A stretch of 64,000 nucleotides of DNA from Kribbella voronezhensis (lineage in GTDB: Bacteria > Actinomycetota > Actinomycetes > Propionibacteriales > Kribbellaceae): contig NZ_SOCE01000001.1 in assembly GCF_004365175.1 (NCBI RefSeq), positions 793,154-857,153 of the forward strand, in the 5' to 3' direction. Positions 16,647-25,673 of the stretch are shown in pieces. The notes under the pieces were generated by a model. The model ran no database searches and was not told the origin of the DNA. It worked only from the letters and a program-made list of their open reading frames with translations. The first letter of the stretch is position 1. The number at the start of each line of letters is the position of its first letter. Both the position numbers and the translations under genes were made by a program.

Positions 16647-18319
16647 GTCCTACTGAACCGGAGCAGGGGTTCGTCGTCGGCATCGACTTCGGCACCTTGT
16701 CGGGGCGCGCCGTCGTCGTCCGCGTCTCCGACGGCGAGGAGCTCGGCAGCGCGGTTCACGAGTACTCCCACGGCGTGATCGAGACCAGCCTGCCCGGCTC
16801 CGGCGTCCGCCTCGGCCCGAACTGGGCCCTGCAGTCGCCGACCGACTGGATCGACGTACTCCGTCGCGCGGTGCCCAAGGCGCTCGCCGTCTCCGGTGTC
16901 GACCCGGCCGACGTGATCGGCATCGGCACCGACTTCACGGCCTGCACGGTGCTCCCGACGCTCGCCGACGGCACGCCGCTGTGCGAGCTGGACGACCTCG
17001 CCGCACGGCCGCACAGCTGGCCGAAGCTCTGGAAGCACCACGCCGCCCAGCCGCACGCCGACCTCATCAACGAGGTGGCCAGGCAGCGCAACGAGCCCTG
17101 GCTCGGCCGGTACGGCGGCAAGATCTCCTCGGAGTGGGAGTTCGCCAAGGGCCTGCAGTTGCTGCAGGAGGACCCGGAGATCTACGCCCGGACCGAGCGA
17201 TGGATCGAGGCCGCCGACTGGATCATCTGGCAGCTGAGCGGCACCGAGTCCCGCAACGTCTGCACGGCCGGCTACAAGGGCATCAGGACCGAGCACGGCT
17301 ATCCCTCGCGGGAGTACCTGACCGCGCTCGACCCCGCCTTCGGCGACTTCACCGACAAGCTCGCGAAGGAACTGCTGCCGCTCGGTGCGTCAGCGGGACG
17401 GCTCACCGAGCAGGCCGCCGAGTGGACCGGGCTCCCGGCCGGTATCGCGGTGGCCGCGGGCAACGTCGACGCCCACGTCACCGCCGCGGCCGCCGATGCC
17501 ACCCGCCCCGGCCAACTCGTGGCGATCATGGGGACGTCGACCTGCCATGTGATGTCGTCGGACCACCTCGCCGAGGTGCCCGGGATGTGCGGCGTCGTCG
17601 ACGGCGGCATCATCGACGGGCTCTGGGGCTACGAGGCCGGCCAGTCGGCGGTCGGCGACATCTTCGGCTGGTTCGTGGACAACTGCGTTCCGCCGGCGTA
17701 CGTGGCCGAAGCCGAACGACGCGGCGTCTCCGTGCACACCTACCTTGAAGAGCTCGCGGGCCAGCAGCCGGTCGGTGCCCACGGTCTGGTCGCGCTCGAC
17801 TGGCACAACGGCAACCGGTCGGTCCTGGTCGACCACGACCTGTCCGCCGTGATCGTCGGCCAGACCCTCGCGACGCGGCCGGAGGACACCTACCGCGCGC
17901 TGATCGAGGCCACGGCGTTCGGCACCCGCCGGATCGTCGAGGCCTTCGAGGAGACCGGCGTCGCGGTCGAGGAGTTCATCGTCGCGGGTGGTCTGCTGAA
18001 GAACCGCCTGCTGATGCAGATCTACTCCGACGTACTGCGCCGGCCGATCTCCGTGGTCAGCTCCGAGCAGGGCCCGGCCCTCGGGTCGGCCATCCATGCA
18101 GCCGTTGCCGCCGGCACCTATCCGGAGGTGCCGACGGCAGCGGCGTCGATGGGCCGGCGGATCGAGTCGGCCTATCGGCCCGATCCGGGCCGCGCCGACA
18201 GCTACGACCGGCTGTACGCCGAGTACCGCCAACTCCACGACTGGTTCGCCGGCGAGGCGTACGGCGGCAACGGCGTACTGCACCGCCTTCACAAACTCAG
18301 GAACGAGGTGATCGGATGA
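16634..18319 (+). CDS. araB: L-ribulokinase
   Basis: A 561-residue FGGY-family kinase that phosphorylates L-ribulose to L-ribulose 5-phosphate. Visible signatures are the N-terminal phosphate-binding [15 protein letters not shown] (residues 15-29), the [13 protein letters not shown] segment, [10 protein letters not shown], and the ATP-binding [20 protein letters not shown] with [15 protein letters not shown] near the C-terminus. These fit AraB-type ribulokinases of about 560 residues. The GTG start at 16634 has GGAGAG at good spacing, and an operator lies on top of the start. It overlaps araD by 4 nt (ATGA). Confidence 0.95.
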   Translation: MNANSPTEPEQGFVVGIDFGTLSGRAVVVRVSDGEELGSAVHEYSHGVIETSLPGSGVRLGPNWALQSPTDWIDVLRRAVPKALAVSGVDPADVIGIGTDFTACTVLPTLADGTPLCELDDLAARPHSWPKLWKHHAAQPHADLINEVARQRNEPWLGRYGGKISSEWEFAKGLQLLQEDPEIYARTERWIEAADWIIWQLSGTESRNVCTAGYKGIRTEHGYPSREYLTALDPAFGDFTDKLAKELLPLGASAGRLTEQAAEWTGLPAGIAVAAGNVDAHVTAAAADATRPGQLVAIMGTSTCHVMSSDHLAEVPGMCGVVDGGIIDGLWGYEAGQSAVGDIFGWFVDNCVPPAYVAEAERRGVSVHTYLEELAGQQPVGAHGLVALDWHNGNRSVLVDHDLSAVIVGQTLATRPEDTYRALIEATAFGTRRIVEAFEETGVAVEEFIVAGGLLKNRLLMQIYSDVLRRPISVVSSEQGPALGSAIHAAVAAGTYPEVPTAAASMGRRIESAYRPDPGRADSYDRLYAEYRQLHDWFAGEAYGGNGVLHRLHKLRNEVIG

Positions 18320-18981
18320 GCTTGCCGGCAGCAGTCGCCGACCTGCGCGAGCAGGTCTGTGCCCTGCACACCGAACTGGTCAGATACGGGCTCGTCGCCT
18401 GGACCGCGGGGAACATCTCCGGCCGGGTCCCGGGCGAGGACCTCTTCGTGATCAAGCCCAGCGGCATCTCGTACGACGACCTCACGCCCGCCTCGATCGT
18501 CGTCTGCGACCTCGACGGCACCCTGGTCGACGGCGAGCTCGCGCCGTCCAGCGACACCGCGGCGCACGCGTACGTGTACCGCTCCAGGCCCGACATCGGC
18601 GGCGTGGTGCACACCCATTCGCCGTACGCGACGGCCTGGGCCGCCCGCGACGAGCCGATCCCGTGCGTGCTGACCGCGATGGCCGACGAGTTCGGCGGCG
18701 ACATCCCGGTCGGCCCGTTCGCCCTGATCGGCGACGACTCCATCGGCCAGGGCATCGTCGCCACGCTGGCCGAGTCCCGCTCGCCGGCGGTGCTGATGCG
18801 CAACCATGGCGTCTTCACCGTCGGCAAGGACGCCAAGGCGGCCGTCAAGGCAGCGGTCATGTGCGAGGACGTCGCCCGCACTGTCCACATCGCCCGGTCC
18901 GGCGGCCCGCTCGTTCCCATCGACCCCGGCCACATCGACAGCCTCTACCACCGCTACCAGACCGTTTACGGTCAGCGCTGA
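18316..18981 (+). CDS. araD: L-ribulose-5-phosphate 4-epimerase
   Basis: A 221-residue class II aldolase/epimerase that converts L-ribulose 5-phosphate to D-xylulose 5-phosphate for the pentose phosphate pathway. Zinc ligands are seen in HTHS (His99, His101), and NHG (His164) lies in the place of the third ligand region. The phosphate-binding GNISGRVPG and [10 protein letters not shown] segments are typical. Its start overlaps the araB stop by 4 nt, and araA follows after 14 nt, so the three genes form one transcript. Confidence 0.95.
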   Translation: MSLPAAVADLREQVCALHTELVRYGLVAWTAGNISGRVPGEDLFVIKPSGISYDDLTPASIVVCDLDGTLVDGELAPSSDTAAHAYVYRSRPDIGGVVHTHSPYATAWAARDEPIPCVLTAMADEFGGDIPVGPFALIGDDSIGQGIVATLAESRSPAVLMRNHGVFTVGKDAKAAVKAAVMCEDVARTVHIARSGGPLVPIDPGHIDSLYHRYQTVYGQR

Positions 18982-18995
18982 ACCCCGGAGCCCTC

Positions 18996-20501
18996 ATGAA
19001 AGCTTCCCGCCGACCCCAGCTCTGGTTCCTCACCGGGAGCCAGGGCCTCTACGGCCCCGAGACCCTCGACCAGGTCGCCGCCCAGTCGCAGCAGATCGTG
19101 GCCGCGCTGAACGCCTCCGGCGACCTGCCCGCCGAGGTGGTGTGGTTCCCGGTCGTCACCGACGCCGCGGCGATCAAGAACACCATCCTGCAGGCGAACC
19201 TGGACGGCGAGTGCATCGGCGTGATCGCCTGGATGCACACCTTCTCGCCGGCCAAGATGTGGATCGCCGGCCTGGAGGCACTCCAGTTGCCGCTGCTGCA
19301 CCTGCACACCCAGGCGAACGTCGGCCTGCCCTGGGCCGAGATCGACATGGACTTCATGAACCTGAACCAGGCCGCCCACGGCGACCGCGAGTTCGGCTTC
19401 ATCCAGACCCGGCTGGGGATCCCCCGGACCACGGTCGCGGGCCATGTCAGCGACCCGTCGGTCACCGCGCGGATCGGCGGCTGGGCCCGGGCCGCGACCG
19501 GGCTGGCCGAGCTGCGCTCGATGAAGCTGGCCCGGTTCGGCGACAACATGCGCGACGTCGCCGTCACCGAAGGCGACAAGGTGGAGGCGCAACGCCGGTT
19601 CGGGGTGTCGGTCAACACCTATGCCGTGAACGACCTGGTCGCCTCGGTCGACGCCGTACCGGATGCCGACATCGACGCGCTCGTCAAGGAGTACGACGAC
19701 TCGTATCGGCTGGCCCCCGAGCTCCGGTCCGACGGCGATCGTCACGAGTCGCTGCGTTATGCCGCGCGGCTGGAGGCCGGTATGCGGGCCTTCCTGGAGG
19801 CCGGTGACTTCACCGCCTTCACGACGAACTTCGAAGACCTGGGTGGCCTGCGCCAACTGCCAGGACTGGCCGTCCAGCGGTTGATGGCCGACGGCTACGG
19901 TTTCGGCGGCGAGGGCGACTGGAAGACCTCGGTGCTGCTCCGCACGCTCAAGGTCATCGCCGGCGACCGGCCGGGTGGGACGTCGTTCATGGAGGACTAC
20001 ACCTACCACCTGGTGCCGGGCGAGGAGCTGATCCTCGGCGCGCACATGCTCGAGGTCTGCCCGAGTATCGCGACCGGTACGCCGTCGATCGAGATCCACC
20101 CGCTCGGCATCGGCAACCGCGAGGACCCGGTCCGGATGGTGTTCGACGCCGCACCGGGGGCCGGCCTGGTGGTCGGGATGGCCGACCTCGGCGACCGGTT
20201 CCGGCTGATCGGCAACGAGATCGACGTGGTCGCCCCCGAGCACCCACTCCCCCGGCTCCCGGTCGCCCGGGCGGTCTGGAAGCCGCGGCCCGACTTCCGT
20301 ACCTCGGCCGAGTCCTGGCTGACGGCGGGCGCACCGCACCACACCGTGCTCTCGACGACGGTCACGTCGGAGGAACTGGACGACCTGGCGACGATGCTCA
20401 AGACCGAGCTGCTGATGATCGACGACAGCACCGACGTCCGCCACCTCCAGCAGGAGATCCGCTGGAACCAGGTCTACCACCGCCTCGCCCTCGGCTTCTG
20501 A
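18996..20501 (+). CDS. araA: L-arabinose isomerase
   Basis: A 501-residue isomerase, the usual family length, that converts L-arabinose to L-ribulose as the first catabolic step. Family segments include [15 protein letters not shown] at the N-terminus, [35 protein letters not shown] with the metal-binding Glu, and MEDYTYHL. His and Glu metal ligands appear intact. ATG 18996 follows CCCGGAG. A strong hairpin 20 nt after the stop ends the araBDA transcript. Confidence 0.97.
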   Translation: MKASRRPQLWFLTGSQGLYGPETLDQVAAQSQQIVAALNASGDLPAEVVWFPVVTDAAAIKNTILQANLDGECIGVIAWMHTFSPAKMWIAGLEALQLPLLHLHTQANVGLPWAEIDMDFMNLNQAAHGDREFGFIQTRLGIPRTTVAGHVSDPSVTARIGGWARAATGLAELRSMKLARFGDNMRDVAVTEGDKVEAQRRFGVSVNTYAVNDLVASVDAVPDADIDALVKEYDDSYRLAPELRSDGDRHESLRYAARLEAGMRAFLEAGDFTAFTTNFEDLGGLRQLPGLAVQRLMADGYGFGGEGDWKTSVLLRTLKVIAGDRPGGTSFMEDYTYHLVPGEELILGAHMLEVCPSIATGTPSIEIHPLGIGNREDPVRMVFDAAPGAGLVVGMADLGDRFRLIGNEIDVVAPEHPLPRLPVARAVWKPRPDFRTSAESWLTAGAPHHTVLSTTVTSEELDDLATMLKTELLMIDDSTDVRHLQQEIRWNQVYHRLALGF

Positions 20502-20521
20502 GCGCCGCGGGCGAAACCCTC

Positions 20522-20559
20522 TGAGCCGTGGCTGGACCGTCCGGTCCAGCTGCGGCTCA
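20522..20559. terminator. Bidirectional hairpin terminator between araA and the TauE-type gene
   Basis: Arms of 16 nt (TGAGCCGTGGCTGGAC and its partner ending at 20559) pair fully if two G-U pairs are allowed, with a 6-nt loop. It lies between convergent genes. No T-tract follows, which is common for high-GC terminators. Confidence 0.75.
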
Positions 20560-20565
20560 TGAGGT

Positions 20566-21306
20566 TCACAGGCCGAGGACGCCTTTGACCAAGGTGGAGA
20601 TGCCGCCGGCCAGGGCGAGCAGGAGAACGAGGAGCCGGGCGATGCGATCCGGCAGGCGGCCGGCGAGCGTGCGGCCGATCAGGGCACCGACGGACAGGCC
20701 GGCTGTCGCGGCGACCCAGCTGCCTGCGCGGAGCTGGGGAAGTCCGTTGGAGAGCACCGAGAAGATGTTCACCACAACGCCGTAGAACAGCGCGTTGGGG
20801 ACGAACTCCCGAATCGTCCAGCCCGCGTTGACGGCGTACAAGGAGATCGGCGGGCCGCCGAGGCCGGCTGCGGCGTTCATGAAGCCACCGGCCGCACCGG
20901 CGGTCAGCGCTCCGCCGAGACCATTCAGGGCTTGTACACGCAGACCGCTCATCACGAGTACTACGGCCGCGGTCACCAGTGCGCCCATCCCGGCGAGCAG
21001 GACAGGCTCCGGCAGGTGGTTCGTGACCCAACTTCCGAGCGGAACCGTGCAGGCGGCGGCGAGAACCAGCGGGACCATCGCTCGCAACCGGACGTTGACC
21101 CACCCGCCGGTCAGCCCGACCAAACAGATGACGCCCGATGCGCAGTTCGCCAGCGCGACCCCGTCACCGGGACCGAGCAGCAGGATCAGAGCCGGTACGG
21201 CGACCAGCGCGAACCCCATCCCGGTCAGCCACTGCACCGACGCGCCCAGCATGACGACGCCGGCGAGGAGCACCTCCGCGGACCAGGCACCTCCGGCTGC
21301 GGACAT
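20566..21306 (-). CDS. TauE/SafE (TSUP) family membrane permease
   Basis: A 246-residue protein with about eight hydrophobic spans and the family pattern GMGFALVAVPALILLLGP in the first half and NAAAGLGGPPISLYAVNAGW in the second. Members export or import sulfite, sulfonates or small organic anions. Nothing nearby indicates a sulfur substrate, so the role is open. The gene is convergent to araA across a shared terminator and looks unrelated to arabinose use. Confidence 0.87.
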   Translation of the reverse strand: MSAAGGAWSAEVLLAGVVMLGASVQWLTGMGFALVAVPALILLLGPGDGVALANCASGVICLVGLTGGWVNVRLRAMVPLVLAAACTVPLGSWVTNHLPEPVLLAGMGALVTAAVVLVMSGLRVQALNGLGGALTAGAAGGFMNAAAGLGGPPISLYAVNAGWTIREFVPNALFYGVVVNIFSVLSNGLPQLRAGSWVAATAGLSVGALIGRTLAGRLPDRIARLLVLLLALAGGISTLVKGVLGL

Positions 21307-21415
21307 GCCCGCAGCCTAGACGGGACCACCCGCCACGGGACTGACCGGTTCCGGTCAGTTGTCCCGCCTTCCCTTGCGTTCCGCGAGCGCCCCGGACAAG
21401 ATCGCGGGGTTGATT

Positions 21416-21429
21416 GGAAAAGGCTTTCC
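21416..21429. promoter_or_regulatory. Possible LacI-type operator before the Gfo/Idh gene
   Basis: GGAAAAGGCTTTCC is an inverted repeat (GGAAA, 4-nt centre, TTTCC) 26 bp before the start at 21455. It resembles the sites around the LacI gene at 27758. Support is from symmetry only. Confidence 0.4.
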
Positions 21430-21454
21430 GTCGCCCAGCCCCTGGAAGGTATGG

Positions 21455-22543
21455 ATGTCCGAAACCATTCGCCGGGTCGCGATCGTCGGAACCGGTGGGA
21501 TCGCCACCGCGCACGCTCAGGCAGTCGCTACTCAGCCGGACCGGGCGCGGCTCGTGGCCGCTGTCGACGTCGACCTCGGGCGGGCCGAGGCGTTCGCCAA
21601 GACCTGGGACGTCCCGGCGGCGTACCCGAGTCTGGCCGCTTTGCTCGCCGCCGGCGACGTCGACCTGGTCCTCCTGTGTACTCCGCCCGGATCCCACGTG
21701 CCGCTGGCTGCCGAATGTCTGGCGGCCGGCGTGGATGTCCTGGTGGAGAAGCCGCCGACCCTGTCGCTGAACGAGCTGGACGAACTCCTCGAGCTCGAGA
21801 GTCGATCGACCGCACGAGTGATCTGCGTCTTCCAGCATCGCTTCGGGTCGGGTGCCGTGCGGCTACGCCGACTGGCCGCGGACGGGCTCCTCGGCCGGCC
21901 GCTGGTCGCCACCTGCCACACCCTGTGGTACCGCGACGACGCGTACTTCGCCGTACCGTGGCGAGGAACCTTCGAGATCGAGGGTGGTGGCCCGACGATG
22001 GGTCACGGGATCCACCAGTTCGACCTGCTGCTGTCGATCCTCGGACCGTGGGAGCAGGTCACCGCGGTCGCGGCCCGGCAGGCCAGGCCCACCCAGACCG
22101 AGGACGTCTCGCTGGCCCTGGTCACCTTCGCCAACGGCGCCGTCGCCTCGATCGTCAACTCCCTGGTGTCGGCTCGCGAAACGTCGACACTGAGGTTCGA
22201 CTACGAGCACGCCAGCGTCGAACTCGAGCACCTCTACGGCTACACCGACGCCGACTGGACCGTGACGCCGGCACCCGGCCAGGAGGCCGTCGCGGACGCC
22301 TGGTCAGCCGACGCAGCCGACATCCCGAGCGGTCACAGCGCGCAGTTCGCGGCCGTCCTGGATGCGAAGGACGCGGGCCGAACGGCTCCGGTGTCCCTGG
22401 CGGATGCGAGGGACACCATGGAGCTGATCGCCGCGATCTACGCGTCCGCCTTCACCGGAAAGCCCGTACGGCGAGGTGAGCTCGACGCGGCGAATCCGTT
22501 CAGCGTTCGCATGGATGGGACGGGTGCTCCGTGGGCTACTTGA
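21455..22543 (+). CDS. Gfo/Idh/MocA-family oxidoreductase
   Basis: A 362-residue NAD(P)-dependent sugar oxidoreductase. It has an N-terminal Rossmann GTGGIATAHAQAV, the family motif EKPPTL (Lys in the EKP motif), and a C-terminal alpha/beta domain containing GGGPTMGHGIHQFDLL with the catalytic His. ATG 21455 follows GGAAGG. It converges on the permease gene with an 8-bp overlap at its 3' end. Such enzymes oxidise or epimerise cyclic sugars or inositols; location beside arabinose genes suggests a pentose or arabinoside-derived substrate, but this is inference. Confidence 0.88.
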   Translation: MSETIRRVAIVGTGGIATAHAQAVATQPDRARLVAAVDVDLGRAEAFAKTWDVPAAYPSLAALLAAGDVDLVLLCTPPGSHVPLAAECLAAGVDVLVEKPPTLSLNELDELLELESRSTARVICVFQHRFGSGAVRLRRLAADGLLGRPLVATCHTLWYRDDAYFAVPWRGTFEIEGGGPTMGHGIHQFDLLLSILGPWEQVTAVAARQARPTQTEDVSLALVTFANGAVASIVNSLVSARETSTLRFDYEHASVELEHLYGYTDADWTVTPAPGQEAVADAWSADAADIPSGHSAQFAAVLDAKDAGRTAPVSLADARDTMELIAAIYASAFTGKPVRRGELDAANPFSVRMDGTGAPWAT

Positions 22544-23393
22544 CCGCGCCGGCTACCAGGCCTGCCACGTAGTACCGCTGGAGCAGTAGGTAAAGCACGA
22601 TGCACGGGATGGCGGTGACCGCGACGCCGGCCTGCATGAGGCCCCAGTTCAGCGTGCCCAGTTGGTTGGAGGCGAGCACGGTCAACGTCACCGGCAGCGT
22701 GAACTTGGACTCGTCGGTGACCAGGATCAGGGCCGCGAAGAACTCGTTCCAGGAAGCGAAGAACGTGAACAGCGCCGTACTGATCAGGCCGGGGATTGCC
22801 ACCGGCAACAAAACCCGGGCCATCGCGCTGACCAGGCCGCAGCCGTCGACCAGCGCCGCTTCCTCGATACTGGCCGGCACCGACGCGAAGCTGTTGCGCA
22901 TCAGGAAGATCCCGAACGGCAACTGGAACGTCGTGTAGACCAGCGTCAGTCCCAGCAGGGTGTCGCTCAGGCCCATGTCGTGCAGGATCGAGAACAGCGG
23001 CGTGATGATCGCCTGGAACGGGATCATGAAGGTCGCCAGGATGATGAAGAACAACACCCCGCTCCCGCGGAAGCGCAGTTTCGCGAAGCCGTAGCCGGCC
23101 AGGGTCGCGAGCAGCATCGTCAGCAAGGTGGTACCCGCGGCCACCACCAGGCTGTTCTGCACGTGCTGCCAGATGCCGAACTGTCCGGTGTTCCCGAGCG
23201 CCTTGTAGTTCTCCAGCGAGATCCCGTGCGGGTAGAGGGTCGGTGGATTCTCCGTTGCCTCACTGGGCTTCTTGAGCGACTGCGAGACCATCGTCGCCAA
23301 CGGGTAGAGGACGAGGACGGAGACGCAGAGGCAGGCGAGCCACCAGGCAGCCCGGGGCAGGGTTTTGCGAACGTCGGTGAGCGTTGTCTTCAT
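22536..23393 (-). CDS. ABC sugar transporter permease (MalG type), arabinoside operon
   Basis: A 285-residue permease with six predicted spans and an EAA loop (EEAALVDGCGLVSAMARVLLP). ATG 23393 overlaps the stop of the upstream permease by 4 nt; a longer frame upstream is not used. It is the last gene of the GH127-SBP-permease-permease operon. No ATPase is encoded locally. Confidence 0.93.
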   Translation of the reverse strand: MKTTLTDVRKTLPRAAWWLACLCVSVLVLYPLATMVSQSLKKPSEATENPPTLYPHGISLENYKALGNTGQFGIWQHVQNSLVVAAGTTLLTMLLATLAGYGFAKLRFRGSGVLFFIILATFMIPFQAIITPLFSILHDMGLSDTLLGLTLVYTTFQLPFGIFLMRNSFASVPASIEEAALVDGCGLVSAMARVLLPVAIPGLISTALFTFFASWNEFFAALILVTDESKFTLPVTLTVLASNQLGTLNWGLMQAGVAVTAIPCIVLYLLLQRYYVAGLVAGAVK

Positions 23394-24343
23394 GAGTGGT
23401 CCGAGTTCCGCAGGAGCAGCATCTGTACGGCGCTGACCGCCGCGAGCGCCACCATCAGGATGGCCGACAGCGCAGCGCCGTAGCCGAGGTCGAAGTTGAT
23501 GAACGAGGTGCGGTAGATCTGGTAGACCGCGGTGATCGTGCCGTTGGACGGCCCGCCCGCGGTCATGATGTAGAACTGGTCGAAAGCCAGCAGCGAACCG
23601 GCCACGGAGAAGACCAGCACCAAGGCCAGCGTCGGCCGCAGCAGCGGCAAAGTGACGTGCAGGAACGCTTTCCACCGGCTCGCGCCGTCGATGCGGGCAG
23701 CCTCCGTCAACTCTCCCGGTATCGCTTGCATGCCCGACAGCAGGAGCAGCATCTGCATGCCGGTGACCTTCCACACCACCATCGCCGTCACCACCAGCAG
23801 GCCGCTGGTCGCGGTGGCGAACCAGTTCGTGTCGCGACCGGCGAGCCCGAACCGGGCGGCCAGATCCGCCAGCGGACCGAGGCCGGGCTGCGCGAGGTAC
23901 AGCCAGAGGAAGGCGCCGGCCGCGAACCCGATCACGACCGGCAGGAAGAAGATCGACTGGAAGACCCGCGCCGCCCGGCCGCCGCGATGAACGAGGAACG
24001 CAACAGCCAGGCCGGCGACCAGCAGGATCGGCGTGATGAGCACCGTGTAGGTCAAGGTGAAGCGGATCGCGTGCAGCCAGTCGGTGTCGTGGAGCGCCCG
24101 GCGATAGTTGGCCAGGCCGGTGAAGCTGTGGTCACCGAGCAGCGGCCAGTCGTGCAGCGACATCCAGAACGTCATCACGAGCGGGACGAGGAAGAACACG
24201 GTGACGACCACCAGGGCCGGCGACACCATCGCCATCCCCATCAGCTGGCGACGTCGTCGGGTGGACAGCCACGGCCGGCGAGGCTCGGCCGATCTGGCGA
24301 CCGGCCGGCTCGGCGCCACGGGTGGGCTGATGGTCTTGGTCAT
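23390..24343 (-). CDS. ABC sugar transporter permease (MalF type), arabinoside operon
   Basis: A 317-residue permease with a long cytoplasmic N-terminus (about 35 residues), six spans and the EAA loop EAARIDGASRWKAFLHVTLP. It starts at ATG 24343, 13 nt after the binding-protein stop. It partners the next permease to form the channel of an importer whose operon begins with a GH127 enzyme. Confidence 0.93.
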   Translation of the reverse strand: MTKTISPPVAPSRPVARSAEPRRPWLSTRRRRQLMGMAMVSPALVVVTVFFLVPLVMTFWMSLHDWPLLGDHSFTGLANYRRALHDTDWLHAIRFTLTYTVLITPILLVAGLAVAFLVHRGGRAARVFQSIFFLPVVIGFAAGAFLWLYLAQPGLGPLADLAARFGLAGRDTNWFATATSGLLVVTAMVVWKVTGMQMLLLLSGMQAIPGELTEAARIDGASRWKAFLHVTLPLLRPTLALVLVFSVAGSLLAFDQFYIMTAGGPSNGTITAVYQIYRTSFINFDLGYGAALSAILMVALAAVSAVQMLLLRNSDHS

Positions 24344-24356
24344 GAGGCCTCCGCGC

Positions 24357-25631
24357 TCAGCCCTTGTCGATGATCTGCTGGGCGGCCGTCTGCGCCGCGG
24401 ACTGGGCGCTCTTGACGTCGCCGGTGCCGAACACCGCCTGGTTGATCAACTTCGACCACGGGCCGTTGTTGTCGTTGATGATCGCGTTCTCCACCACGCT
24501 GTACGGCGTCTGCCCGACCGCCATCGCCTGACCGAGCACCTTGTACCGCGGGTCGAGCGGCGCGTAGATCTTGTCGATCAGGTCCGTCCGGACCGGGACG
24601 ATCGCGTTCTTGGCCAGGATCGTCTGAGCCTCTTCGCTGGTGGCCCACTTGACGAAGTCGTAGGCGACCGCCTTGTTCTTGGCGCCTTTGGTGACAGCGA
24701 TCTCGTCGCCGCCGGCGAAGGAGGCCGAGCCGCCGTCCTTGCCGACGATGGGAGTGGCGCCGAAGTCGATCTTCTTGTCCGCCACCAGCGTCTGCACGAA
24801 GAAGGCGCCGAGGTTCACCATGCCGACCTTGCCGCTTTGGAACGAGGCCGGTTGCACGCTGCCGTTGTCGGTCTTCGCCGACGGCGGCATCAACCCTTCG
24901 GTCCACAGCTGGCGGTAGAAGGTGAGCGCATCGGTCACCTCCGAACTGTCGAACGCCGCGCTCTTCCCGTCGTCGGACAGCACCTTGCCGCCGCTGGCCC
25001 ACACGTGCGGGGCGAACTCGAAGATGTTGCAGCCACCGCACTGCCCGGCCATCGTGAAGCCGTAGTAGTCGGGGCCGAGCTTACGGATCGCCCGTGCGTC
25101 GGCCAGCATCTCGGCATAGTTCTTCGGCGGCTTCGCGGGGTCGAGACCCGCCTTCTTGAACAGATCCTTGTTGTAGAAGGTGACCGAGGCCTCAGCGGTG
25201 AACGGCAGCGCGTAGGTCTTGCCCTCGAAGACGGCCAGCTTCTTGTGCGCGGGGCTGAGTCCGTTCTTCCAGCTCAGCGAGTCCAGCACCGGCGTGAGAT
25301 CGTCGAGCACGCCCTTGGACGCGAAGTACGGCAGGTACACCAGGTCGATCGAGGCGATGTCGGGGCCCGAGCCCGAGGCCGCCGCCGTACCGAACTTCTG
25401 GACGAAGTTCGCCGACGGTACGACGGTGACCTTCACCTTGCCCTCATGGGTCTTGTTGTACTGCTCGGCGAGCAGGTTGATGAATCCCTTCGCGCTGTCG
25501 CGCACCCACAGGGTCGCAGTACCGGTCGGTTTGTCGGTCGCGGCCGACTTCTGGTCTCCGCCACCGCCACCGCAGCCCGCGAGGACGAGTGCGAGAGCGG
25601 CAGTTACTGCTGCGAGTCTCGTGGTTCTCAT
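24357..25631 (-). CDS. Sugar-binding lipoprotein, probably for beta-L-arabinosides
   Basis: A 424-residue family-1 solute-binding lipoprotein with lipobox LAGC (Cys20), then ATLWVRDSAKGFINLLAEQYN and the conserved YNKDLFKKAGLDPAKPPKNY. It follows the GH127 gene by 42 nt on the same strand and precedes two permeases. Because the operon is headed by a GH127 gene with the arabinose operator on its start codon, its ligand is inferred to be a beta-L-arabinofuranosyl oligosaccharide such as the disaccharide. Confidence 0.9.
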   Translation of the reverse strand: MRTTRLAAVTAALALVLAGCGGGGGDQKSAATDKPTGTATLWVRDSAKGFINLLAEQYNKTHEGKVKVTVVPSANFVQKFGTAAASGSGPDIASIDLVYLPYFASKGVLDDLTPVLDSLSWKNGLSPAHKKLAVFEGKTYALPFTAEASVTFYNKDLFKKAGLDPAKPPKNYAEMLADARAIRKLGPDYYGFTMAGQCGGCNIFEFAPHVWASGGKVLSDDGKSAAFDSSEVTDALTFYRQLWTEGLMPPSAKTDNGSVQPASFQSGKVGMVNLGAFFVQTLVADKKIDFGATPIVGKDGGSASFAGGDEIAVTKGAKNKAVAYDFVKWATSEEAQTILAKNAIVPVRTDLIDKIYAPLDPRYKVLGQAMAVGQTPYSVVENAIINDNNGPWSKLINQAVFGTGDVKSAQSAAQTAAQQIIDKG

Positions 25632-25673
25632 GGTGACTTCACTTTCTGCTTGCGCTAAGAGCGAGTGGGAATC